From the NCBI GenBank assembly GCA_010015655.1, contig ML976663.1:823359-887358 (forward strand): a stretch of DNA of 64,000 nucleotides, given 5' to 3'. The stretch is from Bimuria novae-zelandiae CBS 107.79 (taxonomy: Eukaryota; Ascomycota; Dothideomycetes; Pleosporales; Didymosphaeriaceae). Under the pieces are notes generated by a model. The model had not been told where the DNA came from, made no database searches, and saw only the letters and a list, made by a program, of their open reading frames with translations. Shown one piece after another: positions 22,506-34,504 of the stretch. The position numbers and the translations under genes are program-made. The stretch's first letter is position 1. Every line of letters starts with the position of its first letter.

Positions 22506-25500
22506 ATTTGGCAAATCGGCCGTTCGAAGATCGAGATTTGGAAGTATATTTAATTGTTGACAATTGTGCGCAGGACGCAGAGCTACCCAGTCATGGCCCT
22601 TACTGTCCGTACCCCCTACTATTCACATCCACACGCGAAGGCGTATCTCGGGCTTATACATGATCAGATCTCCGTTCGTTCGGGCGTTGACCGAGCCATG
22701 GCACTACTGGTGCTGGGCGTGTTCCTACAGCTGGATGACTGTGGCCCAGTAATGGCCATTAGCCTTGACTGCAACAGGGCTCAGAACAATGTCTTGGGAG
22801 GGGTGATTCGCCAATCGACTTACCCCCATTTGACGTGGTACCGCTAGCGGAAGCGTGTCCAGCTTTCGCAGGCTGCGCTGTAGCCTGATTCCGGTTATCT
22901 CGAAAACGGAAACTATGCCATAGAAACCACATGGCTACCCAGTTCTCTTCCACAGCTGACATCCATCGGCCCCTTGCGTAATACGGCCGAGTTAAGACGC
23001 TTGCAGTATTAACGATAGTAAATACCTCCTTGTGTCTGGCGGTCTCCTGGAGGTCATCCCATCTATAAGGTGGTTGGACTCTCTGTGTGGCGGAATAAGA
23101 AGTGAGGCCACTCGAATTGCCGCTCAATCTATCTCTGCCTCTTATGGCTTCGTCCTGTATGGCGAACATGAAAGTAAAGGCCTACCAAATGCGAAAGCTA
23201 TGCTTACGTATAGTTGATCATAGATCTTTTCGCCCTCTTTACCATACAGATGGAGTACCTTCATCAGTTCTTTCTTGGAATTACTCATCGTAAAGGGCGT
23301 CCTGGCCATCCTTGCTAAACGGCAAGCTGCAGTGTCGAAAGTCGGTGGGCGAGACGGCTATGCGAAATACGCGGGTGGCCCAGTCGACCTCGACCGGCTA
23401 CTCCTTTAATAGACAGCCCAACGCTTTCCAGGGCTGCTGCAGCATCCCCGCGTGGCAGTCTTTCGTCACGTGCTACTTGCATCCCGCACCCGCCAACATT
23501 GGTCAGCTCTTCAGCACCAATACCAACGGCAGGCTTTGCTCGTGGAGGGCAACATGAGAAACCATCGACTCCGATAGTAGCCTGGCATCTGAGTTCGTTC
23601 CGTTGCAGCTGTGTAACGTCAAAGGCACACCTTCGGAGCCCAGCTGTGGGCTGCGTAAAAAGGCTCCACGACGAGGAGGGTCCCTCTATCACTGTCGATC
23701 ACCGGTACTATGTGCGGATAGGTCACACTTGCTCTTGCGTTCAGCCCCAGCGGCTACGGCGGACGAGCCCTGCTGCTTCCATTCGTTAAGAGCAACGCCT
23801 TTTGATGCCCAGCGGCCGAGTTCTACTTCTTTCCTGATCACTTGATCTACGCCAGGTCCTTCGGTGCCATTTTATCTGTTCGAAAGCACATGCAGCTTAG
23901 ACAGGTCTCCGTAGCTTTGCGACGGACATGAGCGCTCCCATGTCCCCATAAAAACATCAGCATCTCGCATCGCGCTGTGGCGATGCTGCAGTAGTCCAGG
24001 AATCTCAGGGCCCAATCCTACGGGCAGTTCCACCACAACGCACCTCAGGCACTGGTCTCCCATTCGCGCTTCATCCGATGTGAAGCTTCAATTATTCCTC
24101 GTTTAGTTATTGTTTCTCTAGGGAGTGGCGCGATGGAAGAATGCGTTCAATCATGCGCGGTGATTTAGGAGACCGTCTGGTTCGTGTGGGAGCACGAGGC
24201 GGGCTACCACACTTATGTACCAGCACCCACATCAACTGCCGCACAATGTATGGTAAACTTCCGTCATTATTATCGTGTCGAGGAACAATACCAGATTCAC
24301 CATCAGCCGGGTGTTTATGCGAATTGGAAGACACCGAAGTAGCAAGAATTCAACACATGATAGGGTCGGCACGATTACCCTGATATCGTGACAGGGCCCT
24401 GAAATAAGGATACACGTCAGCGGGGTCAATCGAATGCGGTAGATCCTCAACCATTGGAGTATGTTGCTGCCAGGCAGCTAAGCAAGGCCCAGATCTCGGT
24501 ACTGGTCCGTCGCTTTGGAATATTGGCAGAGTTCACGTTAACGAGCTCATAGGAAGTCGGAGCTTGGCTAGATTCTACGATCTACTTGCGGCTACAGAAT
24601 GCTGAGGGGCCAAGGACATTCCCAACAGTGGTAATGGACTTCGCTGTCTGTCAGTTTATCTGTCGGGTCCATGGACTAGAGGGTTTGGGCAACTGAGTTG
24701 AGCGTGGATAGACCGCCCCTTGCGCAGTGTTACTTCGCGACATGACTTTGATCGAATCGAATCGGGAAAGGACACTGACATTCCCCCACGACTCATGGCT
24801 TGTCTGGCTCGAAGCAGAATGCTACACTATACGTCGCCTGAATACCCTGCATTCTGCAGGGCGCAGTACAGGTTTAGCATTAGTCAAGCAGAGCCGGTGT
24901 ACCACGATTCAATCTTGTCGTCATGTTTGAGTTCGCGCCACACCTCAACACAAAAGCAAGTAGCGCTCTGTAAGCGACGTCTTCTCAACCGATAGATCGC
25001 CATCACTTTCGAACCAATATTCTAGTCTTCGCATATAACGGCTACCCTAGCTTCATGGCCAAAGCTCCTCGCTGCATCCAAGACGTGCAGTAGTACACGT
25101 CGCTTCTTCCAGTTCGCCGTAGCTGGCGGCAATGTGTATGGACGAGGTCACACATCGCCATCAATCCGGAACTTCGCTTCGGACCACTCAACTCAGACCA
25201 CTTTACCGTGCATCCAATTTACTGGTAATTTGGGCACACCTGTTGCCTTGTATTGCTCTGCGCCTTGTCGGCTTGAGCTTCCACCCTGCAAGAGCCACTG
25301 CCCTGGGCAGCGAAAGGCGAATGACAGATAGCATATAGCACCCATCAAATACCCGATCATTGATGTTCAAACAAGTCCAATACGCTCTGGCACTGCGAAA
25401 CTCAAAATGCAAGCAGGTACGCTGGAATGCTCGGATTGGGAGGTTGATATAGCAACGATCGGCAGGTGGCGAGCACGAGCACTGGCAGCCGCTGCTGCCG

Positions 25501-25701
25501 TTCCCCCTTCGAGAGCTCTTTCTCCAACGCCAATCGCGAATTTGGAAGCAACGTCATTTGGCGCTTTCTCCTCTAGAGTCCAACATTGCGTAGGAATGCT
25601 TACTGCCACCACAGCTGGCGGCTGTCACCCCACCATGCTTCAGGCGATATTTTCTTGTTAGCACGGACCAGAGTACTTTCTGGCACTGGCATCAACGAGC
25701 G
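22506..25701. other. Gene-free stretch right of the AT block
   Basis: Base composition is normal again. Open frames are under ~155 codons, occur on both strands and show no motif. I see no repeat, tRNA or transposon signature. The last part probably contains the promoter of the ORF starting at 25,702. Confidence 0.4.
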
Positions 25702-28212
25702 ATGTCGGTCTCCCACTCCCAGGCGTCTCGGATTCCAAATTGCACCAATGGACAGCGTCACGCCCTTGTCTTTGGTCAGGCGCAATACTCGTACCCAGTC
25801 CATACTGCAGGCCCACCTTTGGCAAATCAGACGGTCAGCCATCCTCATGGTACGGTACCGTCCCAGGATCCCTTTACTTACTACAAGGCTTTTTTGGGTA
25901 TGGAGTCACCGTCTAATGGGCGCTCCAACGATTTGGATCAGCATGACGACGGTGACGCGAAGTGCGGATCGCAACTCGAAGCTCAACCATCGTCAGGGCA
26001 AGGAGACCACCTGCAGAACATGCCACGATCAATACCCTACAACCTAGCGGTACGGTTTGCAAACCGTTCCAATGGTGTGCCTCTTGCTACCATTATTGAG
26101 CAAGGGTCTGTCTCCACACTCAACTCGCATGGCTCCCTGCTCAGTGTCGGCCATTTCCCTTCGATTCGCACTGTCGAGAACGTCTCACCCGTTCGTGCTT
26201 TACACCGGCATTCGCGGAGTTTGGACGAGAACGTACTCAATAGAATACAGGAAGAAGAGCAGCAGGAACCGCTCTGTCCTGTTGAAACAGCCTTCGACGG
26301 AGGCACGACAAGGATGCACAATGGCAAGTCAGAGTCGCGTCGTGACAGACCTGTGGCGCCCGGCTCGCATTTTTCTGAGGGCGATAACTCTAAGCCTACA
26401 CGACTTCCTGATGCTAACATGGGGTTTGAATCTAAGCGCCTGAAAAGCGTCGTTCGTGGTGTTTTGACAAGCATGCGTAGCGGGCCGCGCACCAGATCCC
26501 GTTCATCCTCGAGCGCGAGTAATGTTATGCCACCGAATGCGAAGCACCGGTCTGATGGCATTCCATCAATACACCTCGTTAGAAAGGAGACCAGCAATGA
26601 TGGATTACAAGGACATTACGAAGATGTCACCGTCTCCAAAGTGCTCTTGCGATCGGGCACATCTTCACCACATTGCGCGCCTGAGCAACAGGTTGCAGAA
26701 CGTGCCAGCCCAGACCTGAGCACACAGTCAACGACTGCTGTTCAGGTACCTATATTGCCCGGTTCATACACGGAATGGCCGTTGGTGCCCCAACTTCCTC
26801 CACTCGACCTATCGCGTCGTCGAAGCGGCAAGGAACCAACATCGTCTTTGTGTCCTGTGCTCGCGGAACCACGCGATGCGGCTCTAGAACACGTTCGCCA
26901 TGCATCCACAACGTTTCTCAGTCCCAGCAGAGATAAGCTCGCTGCTCGATACACTCCAGATGGCACTGCAATGTACCGCAATGAGGAGGGATCGCTTCGT
27001 GCTTACGCGCGCAATTCAAGCCGCAACGCGAGCTTCTGTAGTACAATGTCTACATCTTACTCTGGGACGGTGTTGGGAATCGATCTCGATCTCCAAGAAG
27101 ACTTTCCACACTCAAGCCGCCGCTCTATAACTCCGGTGTGGTTTAGTCCTAAAGAAACTACTCTCAAAGTTCAGGAACCGCCGAAGCGCGACTTGGGGTT
27201 TGAGTCAGCCAAGCCACTGCGCCCTCGTTCAATCACTTCCTCTGCACTAACGTCACTGCTACCCATTGCAGCCGCTGAAGGCATTGTACAGCAGGACTTT
27301 ACGACGCCGCAATTGTCATTCTATTCGCCTTCTGGAAACTTGATCCAGACCCAGGACACTTCATTGACACCCACGCCCGCATCAAGTTATCGATCGCGCT
27401 CAGACTCGCATTTCTTAGGCAAACCAGCAACTACAACGTCGTACTACAACGTAACAACTTTGCCTTCTGCACGCTCGGCACTATCTGCCGCTGTCAATCT
27501 TCCACCAGCGCGTCAGGCACCCGTCCCCTTGAACACTCCTCCGCAGTTGACTGCGCCGCTGCCTGATCATATACGCCATCATCATAATTACCAGCATGCA
27601 GAGAAATCCCAAATCGGAACCATGTCTTATTCTGAGCCCACCTTTGTTATCTCCTCAGGTTCCCAGGTGCGCGGTTGCGGCGGAGTGTTCCGACCAACCA
27701 GTCTTGACCCTCACAGCGGTGTGCCGCAGTCTCCACAGAAACACTCCAGGATCGGCTATTCAATGTCATGTTTTCACCTGGGCGAGGTGAATAGATCGCG
27801 ATTCAATCCGCTGTCGTCTAAAACTGCTGCGACGCCACTGTGCCGTCCCGAAACAGGTGCTACAGCCACGGGAATAACCCGAAAGAAAGGCAACACGTTG
27901 AAGAAGCGCCAGTGTCCGCCCCACGCTGGGAATTTTCCCGAGCTTGGGGACGTCGGGCTTGTGGCTGGACACGCGCTTCGCGTATGCTTTTGCCAGCCGT
28001 TGGATGGAAGTAATGACCGCAGCAGTGAGATGGGCTGTGGCGGCGCCACAATGCAAGAGTGCGATAGTCAAAGCGAACGACAGGCGGGAACACCCAATGC
28101 AAGGATCCCGTCTCCTGGAGAGAAAGGCAGGCCTAGGGAAAGAACAAACGGCAGAACGAGGAGCGATAGTGCAGTAAGTGTTGGGATCAGAGTCGGACTT
28201 GTGGGGGGTTGA
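25702..28212 (+). CDS. Large disordered hypothetical protein, 836 aa
   Basis: A single uninterrupted frame starts at an ATG (MSVSHSQASRIPNC...). The product is Ser/Pro/Thr/Arg-rich and appears mostly disordered, with phosphosite-like clusters (RTRSRSSSSAS, SSYRSRSD). No enzyme motif or transmembrane segment is visible. A C-terminal segment around residues 745-770, VGLVAGHALRVCFCQPLDG, is the most protein-like block and could be a short conserved motif in fungal relatives. After it the sequence is low complexity and may be read-through of a terminal intron. Length and codon-like composition make a real gene likely; start and 3' end are less sure. I do not recognise the family. Confidence 0.65.
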   Translation: MSVSHSQASRIPNCTNGQRHALVFGQAQYSYPVHTAGPPLANQTVSHPHGTVPSQDPFTYYKAFLGMESPSNGRSNDLDQHDDGDAKCGSQLEAQPSSGQGDHLQNMPRSIPYNLAVRFANRSNGVPLATIIEQGSVSTLNSHGSLLSVGHFPSIRTVENVSPVRALHRHSRSLDENVLNRIQEEEQQEPLCPVETAFDGGTTRMHNGKSESRRDRPVAPGSHFSEGDNSKPTRLPDANMGFESKRLKSVVRGVLTSMRSGPRTRSRSSSSASNVMPPNAKHRSDGIPSIHLVRKETSNDGLQGHYEDVTVSKVLLRSGTSSPHCAPEQQVAERASPDLSTQSTTAVQVPILPGSYTEWPLVPQLPPLDLSRRRSGKEPTSSLCPVLAEPRDAALEHVRHASTTFLSPSRDKLAARYTPDGTAMYRNEEGSLRAYARNSSRNASFCSTMSTSYSGTVLGIDLDLQEDFPHSSRRSITPVWFSPKETTLKVQEPPKRDLGFESAKPLRPRSITSSALTSLLPIAAAEGIVQQDFTTPQLSFYSPSGNLIQTQDTSLTPTPASSYRSRSDSHFLGKPATTTSYYNVTTLPSARSALSAAVNLPPARQAPVPLNTPPQLTAPLPDHIRHHHNYQHAEKSQIGTMSYSEPTFVISSGSQVRGCGGVFRPTSLDPHSGVPQSPQKHSRIGYSMSCFHLGEVNRSRFNPLSSKTAATPLCRPETGATATGITRKKGNTLKKRQCPPHAGNFPELGDVGLVAGHALRVCFCQPLDGSNDRSSEMGCGGATMQECDSQSERQAGTPNARIPSPGEKGRPRERTNGRTRSDSAVSVGIRVGLVGG

Positions 28213-29874
28213 TCTGATCCTTCTAATTTTCATCGATCCGATCTCATTGTGGAATGAAGTGGGATCGTCGCTATTATCAGACGGGTGGGCTGGTTCTCGC
28301 CTCGCTCTGGTGGCTTACACGAAGAACAAGTATGAGTTCCGGGGCCGTGGTAATCCGGGGTTTAGCGCATGGGGGCCTTGGTTGATCAGTGCGGTGTCTT
28401 CAAATATGGGGAGAGTAGAGTTTGGCGGCAGATGTAATTGGTGTGGTTGGATACGAAGACCAAACGACAAAGTAGTCTTTCCAGCGGCATTCGTACGATA
28501 TGCATCATACCATAGGTAGCAGCTAGCAAAAAACAAGTCACCCCACACGCCGTAAACGCACGAGAACACCATCGATTGCCCCTTTCGCATTGAACCCCAA
28601 CGGCCCTCTACCCCCGCGACCTTGGACAAGCTACTTTCAACACGAATCTCAATGGCTAGGGTGTGCTTGGGGTGTTCAAGCTCTTGATTGGGTGGTGGTA
28701 CGGACGTGTGACGCGAGCCGTAGGTCGGACCCGGTAAGCACCTGTATACTATATAGAGGCTATAGAACCATGCAATCTGCACTGCATGCTGTGGCAGGCG
28801 CAAATATTATAATCGCTGAGATACGGATGTACGTTGCTGCCAATGGGGGCGTAAGCCGTGAACGCTGTCGTTAAAACGCGGCAATAAGGTATTTTGATAT
28901 CCCCCTAGGCGAGTTGATGTGACGGGTAATTCTGTCCTGCCGCCTGTTACCTCCTATCGCCTAACTCTATACTCGTGTAGAAGGAGCTAGTTTGGTATTA
29001 CCTCCGTAAAGAAGGACTGGTATAGAGAGTTTTGCCCCTGCTTAACACCACATTACCGATAACTGTTTTGGGCTTTGAGGTGCTGTTGAAGACTGTGCAT
29101 TGCGATCGCGATCGCTTGCGTAGACGTTGCTTTCGCTTGCGCGTATGCTTGCTGGTATTCTTGCTCGTGTTGAATCGAGATGGGATGGGAGGCGAACATG
29201 AGGTGATGTGATGGGCAGGATAGATTCACCGAGACGCAAGGCGGCGCACCGCTCTGCATGGCGACAAAGCTATTGAACCCGAACCCAGGGATGTTTCCAG
29301 CGCGGTGGTCTAGAGCGCGGTGGCGGACGCGGAAGCATTCCTCCCGGCTTTGAAGATCTGGGTGCATTGGTGGTGGGTTGGGGTGAGGTACGCTGTATAC
29401 GGTACGTTCGAAAGAATTGTACGATATAGTGGCCTACCTACTACCTATTAAGGCCTCAGACGGGACGGGAATAAGCTTGCAAAGGCCCCGTGAACCGTAC
29501 AAAGCTAGTAGAGAACAACATGTGGAGTCTGTATACTATATGCCGCTGGCATATAGAAGGGCACGGACAGACGCGCGGGCAGAGCACTTGCTTTTGCGGA
29601 CCGCATGGCGCCGTGGCACGTCGACTTGCTACGTGTCGGGCAAACTGCCGTGGGCTAGGCAGCAAGCAATATGGGATGGGACGGAGGTGTTGTGTAACGA
29701 CGATAATGCAGACGCAGATGCAGACGGGAAGGTGTACGCAGCGCACAACATGTAAGACGTCAATACGTTGGGTGATGATCCAGGCATATGCACACTCACA
29801 CCTGCGTGTGACTTCAATCCATGTCCGGTGCATGTTTCTTGTTTCTGCTGCAGATGGGGAGTTTCTTTCGCTTC
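28213..29874. other. Intergenic, no gene recognised
   Basis: The flanking genes converge here. Overlapping short frames on both strands have no recognised motif. A weak inverted repeat (AACTCTATAC at 28,963 and GTATAGAGAGTT at 29,020) is the only structure noted. Confidence 0.4.
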
Positions 29875-31605
29875 CTACGCTGAGTTTGCACTGCCGCCCC
29901 AGACGTCCTTCCAAAGCTGCCGGAAACCGTACTGCTTCTCCACTCGCTCGTCCCGGACTTTGACCTTCTCGCCCACCAGCCTTCCCATCATGCCTTTGTC
30001 GCCTGCAATACTCTGTCCAAAGCCTTCGACCTTGCGCACCGGCTTAGTCGCTCGCTCGCGGATCGCGGCAGCCAGTTGGGGTGCCACGTCGGCGAAGCAT
30101 GAGTTGAGCTCCCGCTGAAGGCTGAAGTAAGGCTTCTTGGCCAGGTCGGGGGCTTGGAGGTTGTAGGAGCGGGTTTTGGAGTTGAGATCCTCGATGGCCA
30201 GTTTGTGATATGCGTGCTCAGTGGACTCCCAGGTTGGGTCGCGGAAAGGATGTGTGGCGGGAGGGGTAGAGGGTGTAGGCGCAGAGAGAGGGACGTCCAT
30301 CTGCTCTGACGATTGCACCGATTCCGAAGGGGCTTGGTGTTCATGTTCTGGGTCGAGAGTTGTCCTCTCTGCTACGATCTCCTCAACAATAGCAGCATCC
30401 GAGGCATTGGGTGAGGATGCCTTCAGCTCGCCAGAGAGCGAGATCTGAGATACGTGCCCGTCATCGTCTACTGTGCTAAGAACCTCGGTCTTCTTCTTTT
30501 GGGGATTGGCTATGACTTCGGCCTTGGCATAAGCTTCTGCTCTCTTGATCTGCTCTTGCAATGTGCCTCCCGCGCTCGCAATCATCCGAGCTGCGTGCCT
30601 CTTCCATTCCGTACGCAGTCTACTTCGAAATTTGTTCGCCGCTGCTACTAATTCCTGCTGCTTCTCTATCCATGGCGGAACGATTTCTTGCTTCTGGATC
30701 ATCTTGTTCAGGAAGTACTCTGTGGTATTTATGAAGGGGCTGGATGCGTTGTAGTCACGTTCGACCTGCTTGCCACGGTCCTTCAAATTTTTGAACTGGC
30801 CTCTCGCTATGGCCTCTTCAATGCGCTCGTTTGCTAGAGCGGCAAGGCCCCGTATTGTACCCGGGACGACAGCGCGAGCATGTGGCGAGAAGCGATCCTT
30901 TAGCTCCTGGAAGCGTTTCTCGCGTTCCTGCTGATCGATGTCGGAGTCCTTCAGGCTCGAATACATGCCACTCCTATCGCGCGCATTCGCCAACCTCACA
31001 CCTCGGCCAGCAGTACTTTTCCTTCCCGTGTCGACATTGCGTGGTAGTGGCACCACCGACCCCGCCCTCCGTCCACCTGGCACTTTGAGCGGCTTATGCG
31101 CGTCGTTTAACATGCGAAGACTCGCATCGTGAATAGATTCGGTGCCAGACCACGGGTCCGCGGTGGCGATGTCGCGTGTATGGAGGCTGACGGATGGTGG
31201 AAGCTCGCTCTCGACGAAGGCATTCCGGTGCTCAGTACGGAAGTTCGCAGAGGCTATGCGTTCTTCGAGCTGTCTTTTGAGGTCTTCGCTGAAACCAGCT
31301 TCTGATACCGTCTTTTGTGCGCTGCGACTGCCACTCTCAAGAGCTTCTTCGCTCATGTCGCGCAGTCGCCTTGTCATCGCGCCTTCATCTTTCTCTGTAG
31401 CTGGACTTTCCCCATCTGGAATCGATGTCTTATTATTCACTGTCTCCTCTGGAACATTGTTTCTTTCGTCTTGTTTTCGTTGCACTGCCGATTCAGCGTA
31501 TCGCCGAACAGTGGCGGGAGCAGTGCTACGGACCGCTACCGAAGCGCGTCTAGCCCGCACACAGCGAGCACAGATGTAAGGCGACAGCGTAGCAGACGAG
31601 GGCAT
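29875..31605 (-). CDS. DNAJC28-conserved-domain (DUF1992) protein, probably mitochondrial
   Basis: One exon starting at ATG 31605 encodes 576 aa. The first ~40 residues (SPYICARCVRARRASVAVRS...VRRYAES) are Arg/Ser/Ala-rich without acids, as in a mitochondrial presequence. Residues ~205-345 carry the DnaJ-homologue subfamily C member 28 domain: RFSPHARAVVPGTIRGLAAL, then the diagnostic IEEAIARGQFKNLKDRGKQ, then EYFLNKMIQKQEIVPPWIEKQ. No J domain with HPD is present, as is usual for fungal members. The C-terminus (RSYNLQAPDLAKKPYFSLQRE) is conserved-looking and ends GFRQLWKDVW. In animals the homologue is linked to Golgi COG tethering; the bacterial and fungal role is unclear. The gene diverges from the tubby-like gene across ~1.35 kb. 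Confidence 0.85.
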   Translation of the reverse strand: MPSSATLSPYICARCVRARRASVAVRSTAPATVRRYAESAVQRKQDERNNVPEETVNNKTSIPDGESPATEKDEGAMTRRLRDMSEEALESGSRSAQKTVSEAGFSEDLKRQLEERIASANFRTEHRNAFVESELPPSVSLHTRDIATADPWSGTESIHDASLRMLNDAHKPLKVPGGRRAGSVVPLPRNVDTGRKSTAGRGVRLANARDRSGMYSSLKDSDIDQQEREKRFQELKDRFSPHARAVVPGTIRGLAALANERIEEAIARGQFKNLKDRGKQVERDYNASSPFINTTEYFLNKMIQKQEIVPPWIEKQQELVAAANKFRSRLRTEWKRHAARMIASAGGTLQEQIKRAEAYAKAEVIANPQKKKTEVLSTVDDDGHVSQISLSGELKASSPNASDAAIVEEIVAERTTLDPEHEHQAPSESVQSSEQMDVPLSAPTPSTPPATHPFRDPTWESTEHAYHKLAIEDLNSKTRSYNLQAPDLAKKPYFSLQRELNSCFADVAPQLAAAIRERATKPVRKVEGFGQSIAGDKGMMGRLVGEKVKVRDERVEKQYGFRQLWKDVWGGSANSA

Positions 31606-32956
31606 CTATGTCTGTCTGGTGTACACGCAATTGGGACAGCAGAGCTCAGCGTGGTTCAGAAGAGAAGAAAAGCTCGTAGACGTCATCAAGCGCTGCGCCA
31701 AGACGCGGCATCCGTTCGGAATCGTTCCGGACCGGACGAGGCACCCATCTCACATCTCGACTCCTCTCCTCCCTCCATACTCTCCCACTCACCGATAAAA
31801 ATAGTAGAAAGCCCGTCCAGACGTTATCGTCAAAATTGGATTCGCATATCTTTCAGCCGTCCGTACGACTGTACCACCTGGCGACCAGCCCTGCACAGCG
31901 GAATGGCACGCTGTGTCTACCGATCCGAGAAATACACTGACAGCAGAGCCCAACACGTCTCCTCACCTGAATTACCCTGTCCTGAGTACTGAGATCTCGA
32001 TAGGTCTAATGTGGCGGTCGATGCATGAGACTTGGGTTTGAGTGAACTGGGAGCTGCACCTCCTCTGGGGAGTGCATGCAGAATCGTTGTGCAACTGCGA
32101 ATGTCTCGTTGAGACCCGGGAACCCGGGACTGAGGATTCAGTGCATGTATGAGCTGCACGGGAGCGGCCGAAAGAGAAGTGATGACATGAGCGTGTCGAG
32201 GCAGGGTGTTCAGTGCCCAACGTACGCCATGTGGGTAACGGCTTGGATTCGATTTCGGCCAGCAGACATGCTGAGGCAAACCCAAGCATGGGAAAAGCAA
32301 AAACGTCTCATGAACGGTGTGAACTCCATCGAGGCGTTGTAAGTTCACCATGAGAGTGCGCTCCAATATTGTGACCATTGCTGGTATCACGGTTCCATGA
32401 CCAAATCCTCTAGAAGACAGGTTCAGAAGAAGATAGGCATGCTAGCAATCGCAACAGTCCTCACCTCGACAAACTCGGGTGTAAGATGTTCTCTGCCTGC
32501 TTCTCTCCTTGAATGCTTCTCCAATTTTATTTTCCAAGCCATGATTCCTGGAATCTCCAAGTTCAGTCTTACTCTCCAATTCATCATACACACGTGAATG
32601 CGTTCGAAAGTTTGATTGGAGCGCTGCGCAGCGCTGGTTTGATGAACACGAGCAATGCGAGACTCAGCCTCCGTCGGAAAAGCTTGGCCATCGCTCACCA
32701 CAGTCATGCCTCCATACAAAATCAGCAATAACAGTAAACGTCCTGATGCCGTTTCATTTGGCCTCGATAGATCATGTAGCACATCATAAAAATGCCCACA
32801 CAGGAAGGAGCTACCGAGAAGGTACCCAGCCAACAGGTCATTCCATCACAATATACAAAGGCTAAATCAAGATAGTCAGGATGCTCGCCTCGCATACCGA
32901 ATGAGTCGGAATTAGAGATCAAGCGCCTTATTGCGTTGAAAGAGAAGGAAAGCGCA
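31606..32956. promoter_or_regulatory. Divergent intergenic region
   Basis: This separates the divergent DNAJC28-type and tubby-like genes and should contain both promoters. Frames of up to 225 codons on the plus strand partly shadow the DNAJC28 gene and lack motifs. No specific regulatory site is evident. Confidence 0.4.
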
Positions 32957-34000
32957 ATGCAGCATACGAGTCCTGGGGGAACAGTCTACCACATCTATCC
33001 TGTCAAGGGTAAATCGCACGTGCGAATCACTGCTACCGCAGATGCGAAGCAGGAACATCTACTGCGTCGCGCGTGGAGAAAGGCAAGAAAGGCACACAAA
33101 GCGAAAGAGCAGAGAGAGGTCAACGACGGCGGCATCACCACCAAAGCCAAAGCCACAGCGCCGACCGACTCTAGATCTTCCAAGCCACAGACTGTCGAAG
33201 TCGCTCAAGAAAGCATCAGCGAGAAAGAAGACGACGTAGATGCGTTCTACCTCCACGCGCCCTTCCTCTCCCCTCAAACCCTCTACCGCGGGAACTCAAA
33301 CAAAAACCCTTCCACCCCCTTAGTCCTGATCCACAGCAGCTTCCTCTGGCGAACGTACAAACTCCACTACGGCACCTCGCTCGAAGCGCATAAACCGCGT
33401 CCCTGGTGCCCCTGGCGTCGCCGTACTCAACCCTCCGTCCAAACGTCCCACACCCCTCGCGCCTCATCACGCACTCCATCCACCCAGATATCCCAAACCC
33501 TCCACGACTCCGGCGTCGCGCACCTCCACTGGTCCTACCCCTTCTCCCGCCGCACGCGCGAATACCACTTCTCCTACGCCACCCTACAGTTCGCCTGGAA
33601 AGGCACGCGCGCTCCACCTCCCACCGCCACGTCTAAGCGACACAGCTTCTGCCGCCACTTCGTGCGCTTCAACCACCTTAAACTCATCGCTGTGCTGCCT
33701 TCTGCTGAAGGAAGGTCTGCAGAAGAGGTTTGTCTCGCGCGATATACATCGAGTCTCTCGTCTGCTAAACACGGGCGCCTGGAAGTCTTTGACGAGGAGG
33801 CGGGGCGCTTATACGAGGCGCACGTGTGGGATGAGCGCGGTGAGTGGGCGGAAGAGGAGCGTGTAGAGAAGGTGAAGAGGACGACGTTGTATCCGCTGGT
33901 GGTGGCGACGGCGGTGTGTATGGTGCGGAGTGAGAAGGCGAAGCGCGAGGTGGTGGGGAAGTGGATTAAGGATGCTGCTGAGGGAGCGGAGGGAGGATAA
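32957..34000 (+). CDS. Hypothetical protein, possibly tubby C-terminal-like, 347 aa
   Basis: The first ATG in frame is 32957 (MQHTSPGGTVYHIYPVKGK...). An N-terminal basic helix-rich region (RRAWRKARKAHKAKEQRE) and an acidic linker precede a block resembling fungal tubby C-terminal-like proteins: DAFYLHAPFLSPQTLYRG, SSFLWRTYKLHYGTSLE, HFSYATLQFAWKGT, FNHLKLIAVLP, then GRLEVFDEEAGRLYEAHVW, ending in a hydrophobic helix (LYPLVVATAVCMV). The strand-rich pattern with Trp-Lys pairs is what I rely on; no catalytic motif is expected. The stretch around 33,390-33,500 is Pro/Arg/Thr-rich and reads less like folded protein, so an unrecognised intron or frameshift there is possible. Confidence 0.55.
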   Translation: MQHTSPGGTVYHIYPVKGKSHVRITATADAKQEHLLRRAWRKARKAHKAKEQREVNDGGITTKAKATAPTDSRSSKPQTVEVAQESISEKEDDVDAFYLHAPFLSPQTLYRGNSNKNPSTPLVLIHSSFLWRTYKLHYGTSLEAHKPRPWCPWRRRTQPSVQTSHTPRASSRTPSTQISQTLHDSGVAHLHWSYPFSRRTREYHFSYATLQFAWKGTRAPPPTATSKRHSFCRHFVRFNHLKLIAVLPSAEGRSAEEVCLARYTSSLSSAKHGRLEVFDEEAGRLYEAHVWDERGEWAEEERVEKVKRTTLYPLVVATAVCMVRSEKAKREVVGKWIKDAAEGAEGG

Positions 34001-34504
34001 TAGTCCAGTTCGGCCTTCAGAACTGTGTTGCGTTTTAGTAGGTAACGGATGGTACAGGTGTGTACAAGCATCATTATCTTCTCCCTGGTCTAGCCAGTTG
34101 TTACGAATTCGCCCGTAAAGTATGAAGCCAGACCAAAACAACCATCTCTAATTATAAAATATACTACGGTCCACGCGCGCACGCAAGGACGTCAGGGGGA
34201 ATCTCGTACTCATGCAGACATAAAAGCCAAAAGGAGGACCAGACCCCCACTCGATCCTCGCCCAGAATCTCCATGATCTATCCACCCGGTACCTGTCCAT
34301 CCATCAAACCACCAATCCAAAGTATCCAAACAATGCATCGACACCGCAAGCCATGAGCCCCCAACGCCACGAAAATGCACATCAACGATGCAGAAAGACC
34401 GCAGGCACGCAAGTGGCCGCGGTGAAGAGAAGAGACTCGCATATACAAATGAGGTTTCAGCGCGTCGAGTTATTGCTGGGGTCTCCCAATGCCTTGCTTG
34501 GCCT
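34001..34504. other. Short convergent intergenic region
   Basis: This is the 3' side of two convergent genes. No ORF of note, no RNA gene and no obvious terminator motif. Confidence 0.5.

Noticed and set aside
28963..29031. Inverted repeat AACTCTATAC / GTATAGAGAGTT
   Set aside because: The arms are short and imperfect with a ~50-nt loop; no flanking duplication or second copy seen, so chance cannot be excluded.
31315..31992. 225-codon plus-strand ORF over the start of the DNAJC28-type gene
   Set aside because: Mostly antisense to the mitochondrial presequence region; no recognisable motif.
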